Below are positions 4,433 through 6,746 of a stretch of DNA of 6,746 nt, one piece after another. The DNA comes from Candidatus Saccharimonadota bacterium (lineage in GTDB: Bacteria > Patescibacteriota > Saccharimonadia > Saccharimonadales > JACDBH01), in assembly GCA_020428565.1 (NCBI GenBank), contig JAGQMT010000023.1, positions 1-6,746 on the forward strand, in the 5' to 3' direction. How positions within the stretch are numbered: position 1 is the first letter of the stretch; each line of letters opens with the position of its first letter. Position numbers and translations under genes: made by a program. The notes under the pieces are model-generated. The model was given only the letters and a program-made list of their open reading frames with translations, searched no databases and was not told the DNA's origin.

Positions 4433-5533
4433 TTAGACGTTGAATCTAAATTCTACAACATCGTTCGGTTGCATGATATAGGTTTTGCCTTCGGTGCGAA
4501 CTTTGCCTTGCTGTTTGGCGCCTTGCTCTGATCCGGCTTCAATTAAATCATGGTAGTCGATAACTTGAGCGGCGATAAATCCACGTTCGAAGTCGCCGTG
4601 AATCACTCCAGCAGCCTGAGGTGCTGTAGCGCCTTGTTTGATTGTCCAGGCACGAACCTCTTGTGGTCCAGCTGTTAAGTAACTTTGGAGACCTAGGGTG
4701 TCGTAGGCGGCGTGGATTAGTCTATTGAGGCCTGGTTCGGTTTGGCCATAGCTTGCGAGCATTTCTTGTTGATCGTCTTCATCCAATGCCCGGAGTTCGT
4801 TTTCTAGCTTAGCGCAGACAAATACAGCCTGGCTAGGTGAGACTAAATCCTGAAGTTTGGCTTGGGCCTGCTGGTCGCCTATGATGTTTTCGTCTACGTT
4901 AAAGACGTATATGACTGGCTTAGCAGTGATGAGCTGGAGTTCTTTGAGCAGGTTGGATTTCGTTTCGTCTTTTAGGATATCTGCTAACAGAGGCGACATA
5001 GACAAAGGTGTGCCATTGTTGAGCTCGGTTCTGATGGCTTCAGCGGTTTCTAGTAGTGGTCTAATTTTTGGATTGGCTTTGGATTCTTTGGCTAATTTTG
5101 GGATTTTTTTATCGATTGTCTGCAGGTCGGCTAGTACAAGTTCTGTATTGATGACCTCTATGTCTTTTTGGGGATTATGTTCATCATCAACATGCTGGAC
5201 GTTACTATCGCTAAAAGCTCGGACTACATGAGCGATTGCGTTGGTGGTGCGGATATTGGCGAGAAATTGGTTGCCTAAGCCTTCACCCTTGCTTGCGCCG
5301 GCTACGAGTCCAGCAATGTCTACGAATGTTACCGTTGCTGGGACTATTTTTTTACTGCCATATACCTTAGCTAGGCCGTTTAGCCTAGGGTCTGGTATGG
5401 GTACGATACCCGTATTGGGTTCGATAGTTGCAAATGGATAGTTGGCCGCTAAGATGTTGCTATCTGTTAGGCTGTTGAATAATGTTGATTTACCTACGTT
5501 TGGTAGGCCTACGATACCGATTGATAAACTCAT
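4433..5533 (-). CDS. ychF: Ribosome-binding ATPase/GTPase YchF (OLA1 family)
   Basis: YchF is a conserved translation-factor-like P-loop NTPase that binds ribosomes and, unlike most relatives, usually prefers ATP. The 366-residue protein is full length. The Walker A/G1 motif is G-L-P-N-V-G-K-S (9-16), the switch region includes N-Y-P-F-A-T-I-E-P-N (31-40), G3 is D-I-A-G-L (72-76) followed by the glycine-rich G-A-S-K-G-E-G-L-G-N-Q-F (79-90), and the G4 position reads N-V-D-E (212-215), the NxxE variant linked to relaxed base specificity. A helical domain occupies about 125-200 and a TGS domain about 283-365, ending V-V-E-F-R-F-N-V. The start is unambiguous from the family N-terminus. An extended -10 lies 7 nt before the ATG, so the mRNA is probably leaderless. 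It diverges from pilM. Confidence 0.97.
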   Translation of the reverse strand: MSLSIGIVGLPNVGKSTLFNSLTDSNILAANYPFATIEPNTGIVPIPDPRLNGLAKVYGSKKIVPATVTFVDIAGLVAGASKGEGLGNQFLANIRTTNAIAHVVRAFSDSNVQHVDDEHNPQKDIEVINTELVLADLQTIDKKIPKLAKESKANPKIRPLLETAEAIRTELNNGTPLSMSPLLADILKDETKSNLLKELQLITAKPVIYVFNVDENIIGDQQAQAKLQDLVSPSQAVFVCAKLENELRALDEDDQQEMLASYGQTEPGLNRLIHAAYDTLGLQSYLTAGPQEVRAWTIKQGATAPQAAGVIHGDFERGFIAAQVIDYHDLIEAGSEQGAKQQGKVRTEGKTYIMQPNDVVEFRFNV

Positions 5534-5540
5534 GCCTAGT

Positions 5541-5549
5541 ATTATAACA
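5541..5549 (-). promoter_or_regulatory. Consensus extended -10 of ychF, leaderless start
   Basis: Read on the - strand this is TGTTATAAT, a perfect TGn-TATAAT extended -10. Exactly 7 nt (ACTAGGC) separate it from the ychF ATG at 5533, so the expected transcription start is at the A of the start codon. No -35 close to TTGACA lies at standard spacing, which is usual for extended -10 promoters. Confidence 0.75.
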
Positions 5550-5650
5550 GAGGTAGTGTGATTTTATGAGTGTCATTTATGAGCGATGTTGTAGATTTGG
5601 GCGATTTATAGGGTATATTGAGTATTTTGTGTTTGAAAATGTGATGCTTA

Positions 5651-5659
5651 TGCTATAAT
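5651..5659 (+). promoter_or_regulatory. Consensus extended -10 upstream of pilM
   Basis: TGCTATAAT is a perfect TGn-TATAAT extended -10. TTGAAA at 5633-5638 is a possible -35, though the 15-nt spacing is short. The start of transcription would be near 5666, giving pilM a leader of about 120 nt, in contrast to the leaderless neighbours. Confidence 0.65.
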
Positions 5660-5670
5660 CTTAGTTAGTT

Positions 5671-5748
5671 ATGCTTGTAGTACATATTTGTGATTATGCA
5701 ATTATCGTTCTCAAGAATCAGGGTGGCCATAATGAAATATATATATAA
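5671..5748 (+). CDS. Possible 25-residue leader peptide upstream of pilM
   Basis: The ORF begins with ATG 11 nt after the consensus -10 and stops with TAA at 5746-5748. Its product begins MLVVHICDYAIIVLK and has no recognised family. No Shine-Dalgarno sequence precedes it, but the predicted mRNA start is about 5 nt upstream, so near-leaderless initiation like that of neighbouring genes is conceivable. An ORF this short can easily arise by chance. Confidence 0.25.
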   Translation: MLVVHICDYAIIVLKNQGGHNEIYI

Positions 5749-5788
5749 TCATCAATTGATAAGCAATACAGAGGTAGATAGCCTATGA
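5732..5788 (+). CDS. Possible 18-residue ORF overlapping the pilM start
   Basis: This short ORF (product begins MKYIYNHQLISN) stops with TGA at 5786-5788, giving an ATGA overlap with the pilM ATG at 5785. Such overlaps favour translational coupling. GGGTGG at 5720-5725 is only a weak ribosome-binding candidate. The ORF also contains the pilM Shine-Dalgarno sequence. It may be chance. Confidence 0.2.
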   Translation: MKYIYNHQLISNTEVDSL

Positions 5789-6746
5789 GCTTGCTGAGTG
5801 GCGTTTCGAGCTTTTTTGGGTTAGATATTAGCGTTGCCGCTATTCGTGTCGTTCAGCTTAAGGGTGGGGCGCTGGTAAAATATGGTTATGCTCCATTGGA
5901 TAGTAATGTGGCTGTATCTGATTCCAAGGCCGATCAGCAGAAACTGGCTAGTATTATCTCTGCGTTGATTGAGCAGACTGGAATCAGTGCAAAAGATGTA
6001 GCTGTTGGCTTGCCATCGAATAAGGTATTCACGACAGTGGTTGATATAGAGCGTCTTTCGCCGTCAGAATTGAATAAGACTTTGATGTATCAGGCTGATT
6101 CGCTGATTCCTACCCCTGTGGCGGAATCTAAGTTGGACTGGGTGTTATTAGGCGATTCACCAAAAGAAGCTGGCAAAGTAGAGGTGTTGCTTAGTAGTGT
6201 GTCTAATGAATTCACAGAGGCAAGACTGGAGCTTGTAGAATCTATAGGGCTAAACGTAATTGCTTTTGAACCAGATAGTGTCGCTATGGCTAGAGCTCTG
6301 ACTGCTGTCGATAACCCTTCTCCGGTAATACTTGTTGATATTGGTAGTAAGTCCACGGATATAGTGATCGTGATGAATGGGGCTCCTAGGCTGATTAGGT
6401 CTATACCTACGGGCACAGAGACGATTGTCAGATCTGCGGCTCAGAACCTGAATATTGACGACGCGCAGGCTCAACAGTTTGTGTTTAAGTTTGGTATCAA
6501 CAAGGACAAACTAGAGGGTCAAGTATATTCGGCTATTATTGGTACAGTAGATTTGTTGATTAGCGATGTAGAGAAATCTATAAAGTTCTTTTTGTCCAGA
6601 TATCCGGGCGTTAAGCTTGATCGAGCTATTGTCTCGGGTGGGGCGTCGGTGTTGCCAGATTTTCCACTGTATTTGGCAAATAAGTTTGGTTTAAATGTTG
6701 AGATTGGTAATGCATGGCGTAACGTGGCCTTTCCAGCTAGTCGTCA
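5785..6746 (+). CDS. pilM: Type IV pilus assembly protein PilM (3' end beyond window)
   Basis: PilM is a cytoplasmic actin-like ATP-binding protein that docks on the N-terminal tail of PilN and links the pilus motor to the inner-membrane alignment complex. The 320 visible codons run open to the window end. The family is usually about 350 residues, so only a short C-terminal part is missing. The N-terminal F-F-G-L-D-I-S-x-x-x-I-R-V-V-Q-L (10-25) is the phosphate-1 region, D-I-G-S-K-S-T-D-I-V-I-V (185-196) the phosphate-2 region, and S-G-G-A-S-V-L-P (284-291) the adenosine-binding motif. V-G-L-P-S-N-K-V-F (74-82) is also typical. The start is supported by GAGGT at 5771-5775, 9 nt before the ATG. 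In most genomes pilN and pilO follow, and they would be expected beyond the right edge. Confidence 0.94.
   Translation, partial: MSLLSGVSSFFGLDISVAAIRVVQLKGGALVKYGYAPLDSNVAVSDSKADQQKLASIISALIEQTGISAKDVAVGLPSNKVFTTVVDIERLSPSELNKTLMYQADSLIPTPVAESKLDWVLLGDSPKEAGKVEVLLSSVSNEFTEARLELVESIGLNVIAFEPDSVAMARALTAVDNPSPVILVDIGSKSTDIVIVMNGAPRLIRSIPTGTETIVRSAAQNLNIDDAQAQQFVFKFGINKDKLEGQVYSAIIGTVDLLISDVEKSIKFFLSRYPGVKLDRAIVSGGASVLPDFPLYLANKFGLNVEIGNAWRNVAFPASR

Larger units (their letters stand above)
5534..5784. other. Divergent ychF/pilM intergenic region
   Basis: This 251-nt region separates the divergently transcribed ychF and pilM. It contains one consensus extended -10 in each direction (5549-5541 for ychF, 5651-5659 for pilM), an AT-rich tract around 5732-5750, the perfect palindrome ATCAATTGAT at 5751-5760 and two very small ORFs in the predicted pilM leader. 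No RNA gene or terminator is recognisable. Confidence 0.6.

Noticed and set aside
4857..5231. 124-codon + strand ORF opposite ychF
   Set aside because: ychF is certain on the other strand and this product is a Ser/Leu-rich shadow.
6090..6416. 108-codon - strand ORF opposite pilM
   Set aside because: The + strand carries all PilM motifs across this interval, so this is a shadow.
1..6746. TGA recoded as glycine or tryptophan, as in some related candidate phyla
   Set aside because: TGA ends TlyA at its normal family length and closes the first small gene 8 nt before the next start, so it acts as a stop.

Overview
The window looks like a stretch of a reduced-genome bacterium of the candidate phyla radiation (Patescibacteria), most likely a Saccharibacteria (TM7) relative. 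This placement is inferred from the short proteins, moderate GC, tight packing, the style of the PilM and EF-P sequences, and the frequent promoter-at-start-codon (leaderless) arrangement. TGA is used as an ordinary stop (for example at 1276-1278 and 3708-3710), which argues against the TGA-recoding Gracilibacteria/Absconditabacteria. No database search was possible.

Left block (1-2509, + strand): a translation/replication operon in the order rpsF (tail only), ssb, rpsR, three small unrecognised helical proteins, and efp. ssb, rpsR and efp each have a strong Shine-Dalgarno sequence. The three small genes have weak ones, sit 4-8 nt apart, and are probably translated by coupling. The last of them runs 56 nt into efp, so the efp ribosome-binding site lies inside it. 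The three share a helical pattern resembling four-helix-bundle (S23/bAvd-like) proteins and are the most novel item in the window.

Middle (2510-4366): a second + strand pair, a two-helix membrane protein followed 2 nt later by the rRNA 2'-O-methyltransferase tlyA, convergent with a - strand four-helix membrane protein of unknown function. The first gene of each group has a promoter-like element almost touching its start codon.

Right block (4433-6746): ychF on the - strand, whose consensus extended -10 lies 7 nt before its ATG, so its mRNA is predicted to be leaderless. It diverges from pilM, the cytoplasmic actin-like type IV pilus assembly protein, which is cut by the window end. The 251-nt divergent region holds a second consensus extended -10 and a predicted leader of about 120 nt for pilM, with two tiny ORFs in it.

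Together the window is mainly core translation (S6, S18, EF-P, TlyA, YchF) and replication (SSB), with pilus assembly starting at the right edge. I saw no mobile element, CRISPR array, tRNA or rRNA gene, or convincing intrinsic terminator.
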